Assembly: GCF_012033695.1 (NCBI RefSeq)
Contig: NZ_JAAVJI010000015.1
Location: 1-64,000, forward strand
Direction of reading: 5' to 3'
DNA length: 64,000 bases
DNA from: Pseudomonas quercus
Lineage (GTDB): Bacteria; Pseudomonadota; Gammaproteobacteria; Pseudomonadales; Pseudomonadaceae
The notes under the pieces were generated by a model. The model was not told the origin of the DNA, ran no database searches, and was given only the letters and a program-made list of their open reading frames with translations. Below are positions 37,020 through 44,851 of this stretch, piece by piece. The first letter of the stretch is position 1. Every line of letters starts with the position of its first letter. The translations under genes were made by a program, and so were the position numbers.

Positions 37020-37173
37020 GTGGGGCTCTGAGGTAAAGGAATGTACGGGGTTGGACAGTGGAATGGGGCGTTTGGTGGGGCGGGTTTGGGGGCTGCCTTG
37101 GAATGGGTAACCTAGTAGGAAAGCCTGCAAATCTTCAAGTTTTTGATACGTTACGATCATGGAGGCCCCAGGA

Positions 37174-37470
37174 ATGTTTACGTACCCATATGCACTGAAG
37201 AAAGCGCAAGAATACCTCGATGACTCAGAGATACCCCTACAGATCACGGAAGAAGGGGAGTTTGCTGGCGGATGGTTTTTTTGCTTCCAGTCAGCGGAGT
37301 TTTTGAGAACAGGAGATCCCTCCGACCAGTTGGCCGGAAATGGCCCGTTTCTAATTGACCGGAACACCGGGGAGCTGGTTGAGCTGGGTACTGCTGAGCC
37401 ACTTGAGAACTGCTTGAAGCGCTATACGGCTCTTAGGTCGGCTTCTCTACCAAAGGGATCTGCGGAATAA
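37174..37470 (+). CDS. Imm35-like (YrhB-type) immunity-domain protein, orphan
   Basis: The 98-residue protein (MFTYPYALKKAQEYL) contains GGWFFCFQSAEFL and the NGPFLIDRNTGELVELGTA core found in the immunity protein 35/YrhB-like domain, whose members neutralise toxins of polymorphic systems or papain-like toxins. ATG at 37174 follows GGAGG at 37161-37165 with good spacing; an ATG at 37159 would put the ribosome site inside the gene. No cognate toxin lies next to it, so it is an orphan. Alternatively, the domain may serve another binding role. Confidence 0.65.
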   Translation: MFTYPYALKKAQEYLDDSEIPLQITEEGEFAGGWFFCFQSAEFLRTGDPSDQLAGNGPFLIDRNTGELVELGTAEPLENCLKRYTALRSASLPKGSAE

Positions 37471-37508
37471 CAGCCCAAGAGGGCAGTCATGACAGACCGC
37501 TATGAGAT

Positions 37509-37570
37509 GCCCGCCCAGCGCTGCGCGACGTTTGGGCAGTGCAGTGCTGCCCAAACGGGGCTTGGCGGGC
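37509..37570. terminator. Nested hairpin between convergent small genes
   Basis: Inner arms TTTGGGCAG (37531-37539) and CTGCCCAAA (37547-37555) sit inside outer arms GCCCGCC (37509-37515) and GGCGGGC (37564-37570). It lies between the Imm35-like stop and the DUF6124-like stop and could end both transcripts. Confidence 0.55.
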
Positions 37571-37578
37571 GAAGACTT

Positions 37579-37788
37579 TTAAGACGCGGCTGAATGCTGC
37601 ACGTGCAATGCCGCGTCCAGCTTTATTCGGGCCATATCGATTAGGTGGACGACGGCGAAGGCGTGGTCTCGAGAAGCGCCTTGCTGATGGTCGGCGGTTT
37701 CGTAAGCAGTCGCTTTCGCGCAGCGAAGCAGCTTGTCTGTGTCGTTGAGGAGTTGTTCGAGGGTGGGGTTAGGCGTGGTGTTGTGCAT
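37579..37788 (-). CDS. DUF6124-like small protein (69 aa)
   Basis: The product starts MHNTTPNPTLEQLL and carries a helical AKATAYETADHQQG ... HAFAVVHLIDMARIKLDAAL stretch, like the short DUF6124 proteins common in Pseudomonas (TPNPP near the start and a C-terminal helix ending in a leucine-rich motif). The function is unknown. GGGAGC sits just upstream of the ATG at 37788 on the minus strand. A longer frame to 37968 adds low-complexity sequence and is unlikely to be translated. Confidence 0.6.
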   Translation of the reverse strand: MHNTTPNPTLEQLLNDTDKLLRCAKATAYETADHQQGASRDHAFAVVHLIDMARIKLDAALHVQHSAAS

Positions 37789-38184
37789 GGTGGTGCTCCC
37801 AGAGTTGATGAAGCTGCCACGGGCCTTCCTACGGGCTTTGGGTGGCAACTGTACGCGGGGTAGGAATACCGGAACTCTAGGCAACCGGCCACGCGCGAGC
37901 GTGCCCGCGCACAGCTGCCATAACGAACGCAGAAGCGGGTGAACGCTTGCGGTTGATACGGTGGGCACGTGCGCGCCTAGTTTTGTTCCGGGTTCCTACG
38001 CCCGGCCGCTGAGGTGCAGCGGCGGGGGTAAGGGTAGCGGCGGTGGGGGTGGAGGAGCAAGGGGCAGGGCTGGGTAGACGGAGAGGGCACACACGCATTG
38101 CCTTTGTGATCCAAACTTGAAACCCTTTTGTACATTAGCCACGATAGAACTTTCCTACACGCATTTGCGAAAAGGGCGGTTCAC
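37789..38184. other. Intergenic region without a clear gene
   Basis: These 396 bases hold the start regions of the minus-strand DUF6124-like gene and the plus-strand McrA-like gene. The middle (about 37990-38090) is G-rich with GCGGCGG runs; no conserved frame or RNA gene was recognised. TTGTACATT near 38128 is AT-rich and could belong to the promoter of the restriction gene. Confidence 0.4.
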
Positions 38185-39279
38185 ATGGCGATCAAAGCGG
38201 TTTCTAGAGAGGGGATACTCCAAGCGCTGGAGGCGTTTGATCATGAGCATCGAGCCGCACCGCAGTGGCAGGAATGGCAAAACAACCAAGCCCACCGCTA
38301 TGCGATAGACGTGAACGGTGAGCTTTACCCCGCCAAAAAGATCGTATCCCTTGCAACGGGTATCCCGGTTGGCGAATTCACCGGTGGACGACCGACCAAT
38401 AGCTACCTTGAAAAACGTGGCTTTACGGTGGTCGAACTCGCGCGTGGCGATACTGCACCCGTATTGGCGTTCGTACGTGGCGAGGTTTACGACCGAAAAA
38501 CGCAGATCACAGGCGTGTTCGGCGGGAGCTACCAAAGCGGTATAGCGGCATCTAGCATGTATCCGGCTATTTTCGTATTCACCGGTAACAGCGGTGAGCA
38601 GTATGGGTATGCAGACCATCGGGAGGGCGAAGCCTTTATCTACACCGGTGAAGGGCAACGCGGGCCTATGAGCCTGACACGCGGTAACAAAGCGATTGCC
38701 GAACATGCTCAAGACGGGCGCGCGCTGTACTTGTTTGAGTCGCGTGGCAAAGGGCGAGGGAATATGTACCTAGGCGAGTTTGCCTGCGCCGATTGGTTTG
38801 AGCGAATTCAGCCGGACGTGGACGGGCAAGACCGTACGGCAATTATGTTTCGTCTAGTACGCGTGGGCGCAGATGATAGTGATATGGAGGAGGATACAGG
38901 GGTTGTGCTCGACCTTCCTACATCGCTGGCTGCGGCACGCGCGGCGGCCTTAGAGGCGTGTAAGCCGGACGGCACCCAGATGGCAGAGTCCGCACCGAGG
39001 AAGCTTTATCAGCGCAGTCGGAAAGTTGCTCACTACGTGCAATTGAGGGCCAATGGCGTGTGTGAAAGCTGCCAAAAAGCCGCGCCGTTTATGAAGAAGG
39101 ATGGCACGCCTTACCTTGAGCCTCACCATGTGAATCGGCTGTCGGATGGGGGGCTGGACCATCCCCGGTATGTGGGGGCGATATGTCCGAGTTGCCACCG
39201 GGAGATTCATTCGGGGGTTAATGGGGCGGCGGTGAATGAGCGGTTGAAGGAGAGGTTGGGGGAGATTGAGGTAGGGTGA
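38185..39279 (+). CDS. McrA-like type IV restriction endonuclease (head domain, SRA-like, HNH)
   Basis: The 364-residue protein has three parts. Residues about 5-85 resemble the ScoMcrA-type N-terminal head (REGILQALEAFD, then YAIDVNGELYPAKKIVSLA). About 95-235 is an SRA/YDG-like modified-base reader (GEVYDRKTQI, GVFGGSYQSGIA, FIYTGEGQRG, LYLFES). The C-terminus is an HNH nuclease with a zinc site: CESC (293-296), EPHHVNRLSDGG and CPSCHREIH (about 334-342). The SRA fold flips modified cytosines, and ScoMcrA also reads phosphorothioate, so this likely cuts modified foreign DNA. The open frame begins at a TTG (38128); ATG 38185 gives the natural N-terminus. It is a solitary gene with no methylase beside it. 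Confidence 0.82.
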   Translation: MAIKAVSREGILQALEAFDHEHRAAPQWQEWQNNQAHRYAIDVNGELYPAKKIVSLATGIPVGEFTGGRPTNSYLEKRGFTVVELARGDTAPVLAFVRGEVYDRKTQITGVFGGSYQSGIAASSMYPAIFVFTGNSGEQYGYADHREGEAFIYTGEGQRGPMSLTRGNKAIAEHAQDGRALYLFESRGKGRGNMYLGEFACADWFERIQPDVDGQDRTAIMFRLVRVGADDSDMEEDTGVVLDLPTSLAAARAAALEACKPDGTQMAESAPRKLYQRSRKVAHYVQLRANGVCESCQKAAPFMKKDGTPYLEPHHVNRLSDGGLDHPRYVGAICPSCHREIHSGVNGAAVNERLKERLGEIEVG

Positions 39280-39701
39280 GCACAAGCCGGCTTTATTATC
39301 GTTACGGCCATGGATAGCGCGAGCTTTAGGGCCGGGGTAATCTGAATTGATTTCGTAAGCTTCTGATTTTTGAGTTTTTTAACGTCCATATTTTTTGCTT
39401 TGAATACTCTTCGGAATACCGAGTGCATTTGCAATGCTCTGAAGCGTGATCGGCCGAGCCGATAAGGTTCCTTCTGATCCGGAGGACTCGATCAAAGGCC
39501 TTTAACGTTGGGATCGGCTCCAATCCCTCCAGCTCAAGCCGTTCAGTTTTAGGTTAGCCCGGCGTGTGCCGGGCTTTGTTTAGATTTTTAAGTTGGATTT
39601 TGTTGAGCTTTCTGGACGGGCTGTAGGTTGTCTCCCCAATTATCCCTCCCATTGGCCTGTCGCGCATAAACCTTCTAACGCACTTCGCGGTGTGCTTACC
39701 T
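39280..39701. other. Intergenic region, start of the AT-richer island
   Basis: No gene is supported. Short frames here lack ribosome sites. A rho-independent-type hairpin is present at 39556-39575 (listed separately). Base composition falls from here to about 49.2 kb, and it is a plausible left boundary of acquired DNA, although no direct repeat was found. Confidence 0.4.
39556..39581 (+). terminator. Rho-independent-type terminator
   Basis: AGCCCGGC (39556-39563) pairs perfectly with GCCGGGCT (39568-39575) across GTGT, followed by TTGTTT. It is oriented for plus-strand transcripts, about 280 bases after the McrA-like gene. It may serve that gene or a lost one. Confidence 0.75.
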
Positions 39702-40547
39702 TTACAGATGTTCGCCTGCATGGCCAACCAAGAGCTTAGCCTGGAAATTGATGTGGGATCGTGGATAAAAGTAAATACGGTGAAAATAGAACTTATCATC
39801 ACCCGCTACATCGGACCGAGAGAGTTTCATATGTGGCTCACAGAGCACTCTCTCGGAGCGACCGTCAGAAATTTTGAATGAAAAGGTAAGAACTGGCTTT
39901 CTAGCTCCACTTCCTTCCTGTGTCGTAGGAGTGTTGCTCTGTGCCGAGAATGCCCTAAGGTATTGTGTAAGGTCTCCACCGTCCCAGTCCCAATGATCAT
40001 TTAGAGCCGATAAGCAATGAACCAGGGCTATCGAATGCCGTTTGTAGCCCCCATCGAAAGTATTGATACAATTAGGGAAGGCTTCGCTGAATTTTAGTCG
40101 TGGGAACGCCATACGGAAATCGTCACAGAATGCATGGGATTCTTGAGGCTCTGTAGCTAGCGATTTTCGCACATGACTATGCCAGTCCCTATAGTTCTTT
40201 AATTCATTAGAAGAGTTTTGGCGAAATGGGCCAAGGGTGCCTTGTATTGTTGCTTGAGCTGTTATAGCAGTAGTTAACGGTCGTGCCTGATCGAGTGCAA
40301 TTTGAAGCAGTCTGATGTTGTCTCGCGATAGAAAATCACCGTGGCTTTCGAATAGGAGCTGCCATACTTGAAGCCCAGGCTGAATATGTGCGTCATATAC
40401 TCGTTCATCTCTGTAAATGGGCTCGCCGGTACTAAATATGTAACTGTGCAGATCGAGAAGCTGTTCGACGCTTTCTGTAACCTCAACATTAGGTAAAACC
40501 TGAGGATTTGTGTAGAGGCTTGCACAGTGGAAGACGATACGAGGCAT
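39702..40547 (-). CDS. Unknown protein, third gene of the DUF262/DUF3696 operon
   Basis: The 281-residue protein starts MPRIVFHCASLYTNPQV five bases after the ATPase stop, so it belongs to the operon. I recognise no domain. Features are a helical first half (VEQLLDLHSYIFSTGEPIYRDER), HSHVRKSLATEP, a central HCLSALNDHWDWDGGDLTQYLRAF and a C-terminus rich in aromatic residues and histidines (KFYFHRIYFYPRSH). There is no signal peptide or membrane segment. Its fixed place after a DUF262 protein and a DUF3696 ATPase suggests an effector or sensor of a defence system, which is inference. Codon use is AT-richer than the core genes. Confidence 0.65.
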   Translation of the reverse strand: MPRIVFHCASLYTNPQVLPNVEVTESVEQLLDLHSYIFSTGEPIYRDERVYDAHIQPGLQVWQLLFESHGDFLSRDNIRLLQIALDQARPLTTAITAQATIQGTLGPFRQNSSNELKNYRDWHSHVRKSLATEPQESHAFCDDFRMAFPRLKFSEAFPNCINTFDGGYKRHSIALVHCLSALNDHWDWDGGDLTQYLRAFSAQSNTPTTQEGSGARKPVLTFSFKISDGRSERVLCEPHMKLSRSDVAGDDKFYFHRIYFYPRSHINFQAKLLVGHAGEHL

Positions 40548-40552
40548 GATGC

Positions 40553-41728
40553 TTACTCTGGGTTTGATCGTTTGGCCCGACGCGCTTTCATAAGCTCTGT
40601 GAGGTCTCGGCCCTGTTGGTCAAAGAAACCAATTGGCCATGCACTAAGTTCAGCCAGTGCATCTACGGAAATATTATTTATTTGGGGTTGAGTATTTCCA
40701 TCCTCTGAAGAAAAGAAGAATAAGCCGATATTACTATGGTCGATACCGCCGTGGATAGCGGCGAGACGTACACCGTTGATCACATTTTCGGAGTGAGTTT
40801 CAACAACTACTTGGACCCCTGCACTTGCAACAGTCGCTAGAAATTGGCCAACTGCTGATTGTGCAGCAGGATGCAAATGCGCCTCAGGATTTTCAACGAT
40901 CAGCATGGAGCCCGCAGGAGCCAGTAGCCCGCTAACTACTATCGGAAGCACGTAGCTGATGCCGAACCCCGTATTAGTCGGTGATAGAGGAGCAACTGGT
41001 GATCCGGCTTTTTCAATGCTTAACCTCACTCGATTGATCTCTGGATAGCTTTGAGTTATTAAGCGAACATTTGGGACCAAGAGCCTCATCCAGCCTTCAA
41101 GTTGAATCTTGAATAGATCTGACCCTTCGACAATACAGAGATGCTCATGAACTGGCAGGTTCTCAGCGCGTGCAATGGCGTCGGCCGTGTGTTCACCTGC
41201 CATACCTGTGTTAATGAAGTTTTCATCAGAGACTTCACCCAAGTCTCTAGGGCCATTACGCTCAGCGATAAGGTAGTGGAACTCACCAGAAAACACCGGG
41301 AGAGTACCTCCTCTGTTAAGCATTGCACTCGAGCTTGAGCCCGCATGATGGCCAGTGACTGTTACAGATGCTACCGTGTCTACGATAAAAGTTACAGACA
41401 CAGATTGTTCTGGGGTGTCCGAAGATTGTACACCTATCTCGATTTTATTGGACTCGAGTTCAGCATTTGTAAGAGTTAAAGTATTCCCTAGTGCCAGCCT
41501 ATAAGGACCATTTAAACGTACGGGAAAGTCCGCAGCAGTGCCGGCAGTGAGCGCCCCAAGATCATCAAGCACGCGCAACTGATCGGCTGCCTGCCTTAGG
41601 AGTAATAGCGATTGAATCATGCTGGATTTGCCGACGCCGTTTCCACCACTTATGACGGTTATCGGTTTTAGCGGCAGTTTTACATCTTTGAAACACTTAA
41701 AATTACGTATGGTAAGCTCGCCAATCAT
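40553..41728 (-). CDS. AAA ATPase with DUF3696 (OLD/SMC-like)
   Basis: The 391-residue protein opens with IGELTIRNFKCFKDVKLPLKPI and the Walker A motif GGNGVGKSS (28-36), the start of an SMC/OLD-type ATPase. A Walker B-like IVENPEAHLHP and a following VVETHSENVINGVRL are the ABC-type D-loop and H-loop segments of the AAA_15/AAA_21 group. The C-terminus (AWPIGFFDQQGRDLTEL) is the DUF3696 tail. These ATPases usually sense or drive partner nucleases in defence islands. The ATG overlaps the upstream DUF262 stop (ATGA), so the two are coupled. Confidence 0.82.
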   Translation of the reverse strand: MIGELTIRNFKCFKDVKLPLKPITVISGGNGVGKSSMIQSLLLLRQAADQLRVLDDLGALTAGTAADFPVRLNGPYRLALGNTLTLTNAELESNKIEIGVQSSDTPEQSVSVTFIVDTVASVTVTGHHAGSSSSAMLNRGGTLPVFSGEFHYLIAERNGPRDLGEVSDENFINTGMAGEHTADAIARAENLPVHEHLCIVEGSDLFKIQLEGWMRLLVPNVRLITQSYPEINRVRLSIEKAGSPVAPLSPTNTGFGISYVLPIVVSGLLAPAGSMLIVENPEAHLHPAAQSAVGQFLATVASAGVQVVVETHSENVINGVRLAAIHGGIDHSNIGLFFFSSEDGNTQPQINNISVDALAELSAWPIGFFDQQGRDLTELMKARRAKRSNPE

Positions 41729-43200
41729 AGAAGGTACTCATCACAAATGTTTTTAACAGCCGAAAAGCTGTATGACAGGCGCTTCCTGTCGTTAGTGCCA
41801 GAAGTTACCGAGTCAAAAAAAGTAGGATCTGATTTCAGGGCTTGAGCGAGATGAATGGCGAGCTGGCCCGGCGCTAAAGCTTTTACACTAGCTTCAGAGT
41901 ATTCAGTTAAAGCGGTAGACCAAGTTGTAAATAAGGCGTTATTTATTAATCTTCGCCGCGCGCCCTTAACAAGGTCTTCTGGCAGGCATTTTCGGAAAGC
42001 GAAAGGGCCAAACAGATAGGCGGCGTTATCCATCGATTGTAGAAAATCGTTGGTGACTTTTTGTACTAGTTCATCGGGAGCGTTGTTGAGGGTGTCCACT
42101 GCTTGGTCTAAAAAACGATCCATATTGCCCTGATACTCACCTAGGACTTCTAGGTGAGAAAGTCGAAAGGCGAGGGAGCGTAGAACTAATTCTTGATCCT
42201 GCATGCGCACGCTGCCAACACTTTCGCATGTTGCTTGTAAAAATGCGTCTGATTTTGAGAGTTTACCGATCAAGTTCCGAGTGGTAGCTGATGACATGCA
42301 GTTTCGGATCTCTTGTGCGTTAAGTGGTCGGCCGCCTTGGTTAATCCTCTTAAAAATATCAAATTTTACATCGGCGGGTGTTTGTGGATCGATGATGTTC
42401 ATCATGATCTGTGTTTGGATAATCCGCTTCCTGTAGCGCTGGTCTATGCACTCATCAGGAGAGTCGGCTCTAAAAACCTTGCCCTCTTCTTCTTTTAGAT
42501 ATTCTAGGTTCTTGAGTCGAAATTTGTTATCTAGAAATTGACGGATTACGGTTAGTCGCTGTAATCCATCTACTACATGAAGGCGTCCAGTTTTGTCTTG
42601 TGCCATATAGAAGACGGGTAGAGGAATCCGAAGCATAATTGATTCAATGAGCCTGGATCTGGCCCCGATATCCGTCCAAACGAATTGGCGCTGAAAGTCG
42701 GGAGATAAATTTATATCTCCATCTTTTATCATTTCGTAGACTAAGCTGATATTAAAAGGTTTCGTGTCGACGCGGATGGTTTCAGGGTCATAAGGGAAAG
42801 TATTTAACTCGGCGGGGTCGTCTGGGTTCGATTCCGAAAACTCCACCCCACCTGCTTCTTGAAGGGCAACTTCGGAAAATACTGCAAGGAACTGCTCAGT
42901 GATTTCCTCGCTTGTAGATGAGATAGGAGCTGAGGCTGAGGCGTCAATCCGGCCGTCAGTATTCTGGACGATAGAAACTTCTGGCGCTCCCAGAGCGGAC
43001 CGCCACACAGTCGCCCCCCCCGAATCGCCATCGCCTTTAACGAGCACGACTGAAGTCTGTCCGTTGTTTTCAGTTCGCAGCTTTAGCAGCAAGATGTCAC
43101 TCCAAGGCTTAGCTAGATAAGCCCATTTTAGGTTAAACACGAGAGCGCCGCGAGTCACGGCATGAGTCCGATGTGTGATGATGCTTACAAACGAAGGCAC
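41725..43200 (-). CDS. DUF262 (GmrSD-N-like) domain protein
   Basis: The 491-residue frame has a DUF262 core: DFQRQFVW (168-175) and VDGLQRLTVI (210-219), the ParB/Srx-like nucleotide-binding motifs of the family that includes the GmrS half of the type IV enzyme GmrSD. RINQGGRPLNAQEIRN is also typical. Residues 1-130 are not recognised, and the start is GTG 43200 or an internal alternative start, since no ATG occurs before Met157. DUF262 proteins are often nucleotide-dependent components of restriction or abortive systems. It is the first gene of a three-gene operon. The true N-terminus is uncertain. Confidence 0.78.
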   Translation of the reverse strand: MPSFVSIITHRTHAVTRGALVFNLKWAYLAKPWSDILLLKLRTENNGQTSVVLVKGDGDSGGATVWRSALGAPEVSIVQNTDGRIDASASAPISSTSEEITEQFLAVFSEVALQEAGGVEFSESNPDDPAELNTFPYDPETIRVDTKPFNISLVYEMIKDGDINLSPDFQRQFVWTDIGARSRLIESIMLRIPLPVFYMAQDKTGRLHVVDGLQRLTVIRQFLDNKFRLKNLEYLKEEEGKVFRADSPDECIDQRYRKRIIQTQIMMNIIDPQTPADVKFDIFKRINQGGRPLNAQEIRNCMSSATTRNLIGKLSKSDAFLQATCESVGSVRMQDQELVLRSLAFRLSHLEVLGEYQGNMDRFLDQAVDTLNNAPDELVQKVTNDFLQSMDNAAYLFGPFAFRKCLPEDLVKGARRRLINNALFTTWSTALTEYSEASVKALAPGQLAIHLAQALKSDPTFFDSVTSGTNDRKRLSYSFSAVKNICDEYLL

Positions 43201-43665
43201 ACTTCAAGGTGTAAAGCCTCTCAATCAATGACTCGAGATCGAGCTGAGCATTAGCGAGGTCAGTCTGCAGGTCCTGATAGTCAGCCGGAGGTCCGGTGAT
43301 TCTAGCTTGGTGGCCTGGCAGCAGTAAGCCAGCAATCAGATTTCAGCGCCTATTCCCGCATTCTCCAGGTCATCCGCAGGTTTTGTCTGTCAAGTGATAG
43401 GGTGGGCTAGGAGCTTCAGCTTCAGACCTTTGGATAACCGGCGCCCTTGTGGCCTGGAAAGACTGGGCTGATGAAGCATCTCGTCCGTCTGGTAAATTGA
43501 TGGAGAGCACTAAGCGTAACCTTTCGCTCTGGAGAGTCGCAGCGTGGCCTTTTAGCACGACCAGCAATCGGCGAAAGGCAGACCGTAGGCACTCTGTCGG
43601 CTCGCCAGTAATGTGAGCAGGGATCATGCAGTTGGCTTAACGATTAGGGAGAAAAAACAAACACT
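43201..43665. other. Upstream region of the DUF262 operon, no clear gene
   Basis: An 85-codon frame on the minus strand (43370-43627) has no recognised domain and no convincing ribosome site. The region should contain the promoter of the DUF262 operon. I see no RNA gene or repeat. Confidence 0.35.
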
Positions 43666-44278
43666 ATGACAACCGACCGTCACTTACGGACGTTACCGTC
43701 ATAGCGATTTCTCGCCTAATCGATGATTCCCAGAGTGAAAAGCGTGAGCCCACTCACCCTGATATCGAATTCCGAATCGACCAAGCCAATTTCACTTCCA
43801 CTGATTCTGGCAGGTTGAGTAGCAAGCCCATTGGAAAATCAAAACGGGTGCTTGGTACCCTGGGTTGGGTGCTGTTGAATCATCCCAGGGCTGGCGAGTT
43901 ACTTCTTTCGGAGCTCATTTCCACTGTCCAAGGCTATGGAGGCGTTCGCCCCGCCTCCATCAGCTACTGCGGTTCTGAAGCAGCACAAACCTTACTACCG
44001 TCTTTGCCGAGCAAGGCTGGGATCTTTTGTCGGACGGCTCACCTCAGCCACAAGTACTAGGCTAACTGACTGGCAAGGCTATTACCACGGCACTGCAGGC
44101 ATATGCTGACCGCGTGCGACGCGGTTCTCTGGACAGCCCGGTGCTAGCTGGCACAGCCACAGACCTATCAGAGGCAACAGCGGCTCATGTGCTTGTGGAA
44201 AAATGGGGCTCGTTCACACCGTCAGATCGGTCAATTCAACCTCAACATTTGCCAATGAACGGAAGCTGTGCACCCTAG
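43666..44278 (+). pseudogene. Decayed abortive-infection (Abi C-terminal) family gene
   Basis: Three reading frames each hold part of one protein. MTTDRHLRT starts at ATG 43666 and GGAGA precedes it. The next frame gives IAISRLIDD, SEKREPTHPDIEF, VLGTLGWVL, LISTVQGYGGVRP to a stop at about 44060. A last frame from about 44068 gives ALQAYADRVRRGSLDSP, GTATDLSEATAAHVLVEKWG. The order and the final GTxxDLxEATAxHVL segment match the C-terminal domain of abortive-infection family proteins. At least two frameshifts and a missing middle make it non-functional. The exact joins are not fixed by eye. Confidence 0.6.
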
Positions 44279-44851
44279 CGGTGGTGATTGCGATACCGCT
44301 CTCTGTTCCATAGATGGTCATATTTCATCTTAGCAACGCGTAGCCAATGGTAACGCCATCTTCACCTCACTCTGCCTGCCTCATTGCAGCCACAGGCTTC
44401 GCGTGTGCAGCGGCCACCACTTTTGTAAAAGTCTGGCTCCAGCATAAACCGTCTTCGAGTGCTTAGTAGTGGTTTGATCAAACCGGATACTCCTTACTGA
44501 ATCCAGTATGACTTGAGTCGATGAGAGGGCTGCGCAGCCCGAAGCCGACCACTGAGTGAGGAGCGGGCTTGCAAAGATCCGGGCAGTGCAACCTGAGGAT
44601 GCTCCATGGAGCCGTGCCCAAAACTCCGAACGCATGGCGAGGAGAACTATTCCTGAACCTAGTGATTCTGATACCTCTATCCAATCGTGGAGGGCTTTGC
44701 TTTGAGGATTAGAGCCATAGATTCACCGGGATTGGGCCCGAGATTCAGGCGTGAAATCGGAGAGGAGTGCTCTCTCGTGGCACATCTGCATTACGGTCGC
44801 TACCACAAAACGTTAAGATATCGTCATTTGTACAATTAGGAAGCCCCCCGC
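44279..44851. other. Intergenic region before the type III R-M genes
   Basis: About 570 bases without a supported gene. Short frames carry no motif, and no IS ends were found. AT-rich sequence just before 44852 (ACGTTAAGATATCGTCATTTGTACAAT) is the likely promoter of the methylase gene. Confidence 0.4.

Noticed and set aside
38128..38184. TTG 38128 as the start of the McrA-like protein.
   Set aside because: It adds 19 residues without family similarity; ATG 38185 fits the head-domain start.
39280..39701. A tRNA-like element near 39490-39550 as an island attachment site.
   Set aside because: No cloverleaf with CCA end and T-loop could be drawn; only a simple terminator stem follows.
44279..44851. 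An insertion-sequence remnant before the mod gene.
   Set aside because: No terminal inverted repeats, target duplication or transposase fragments could be seen.
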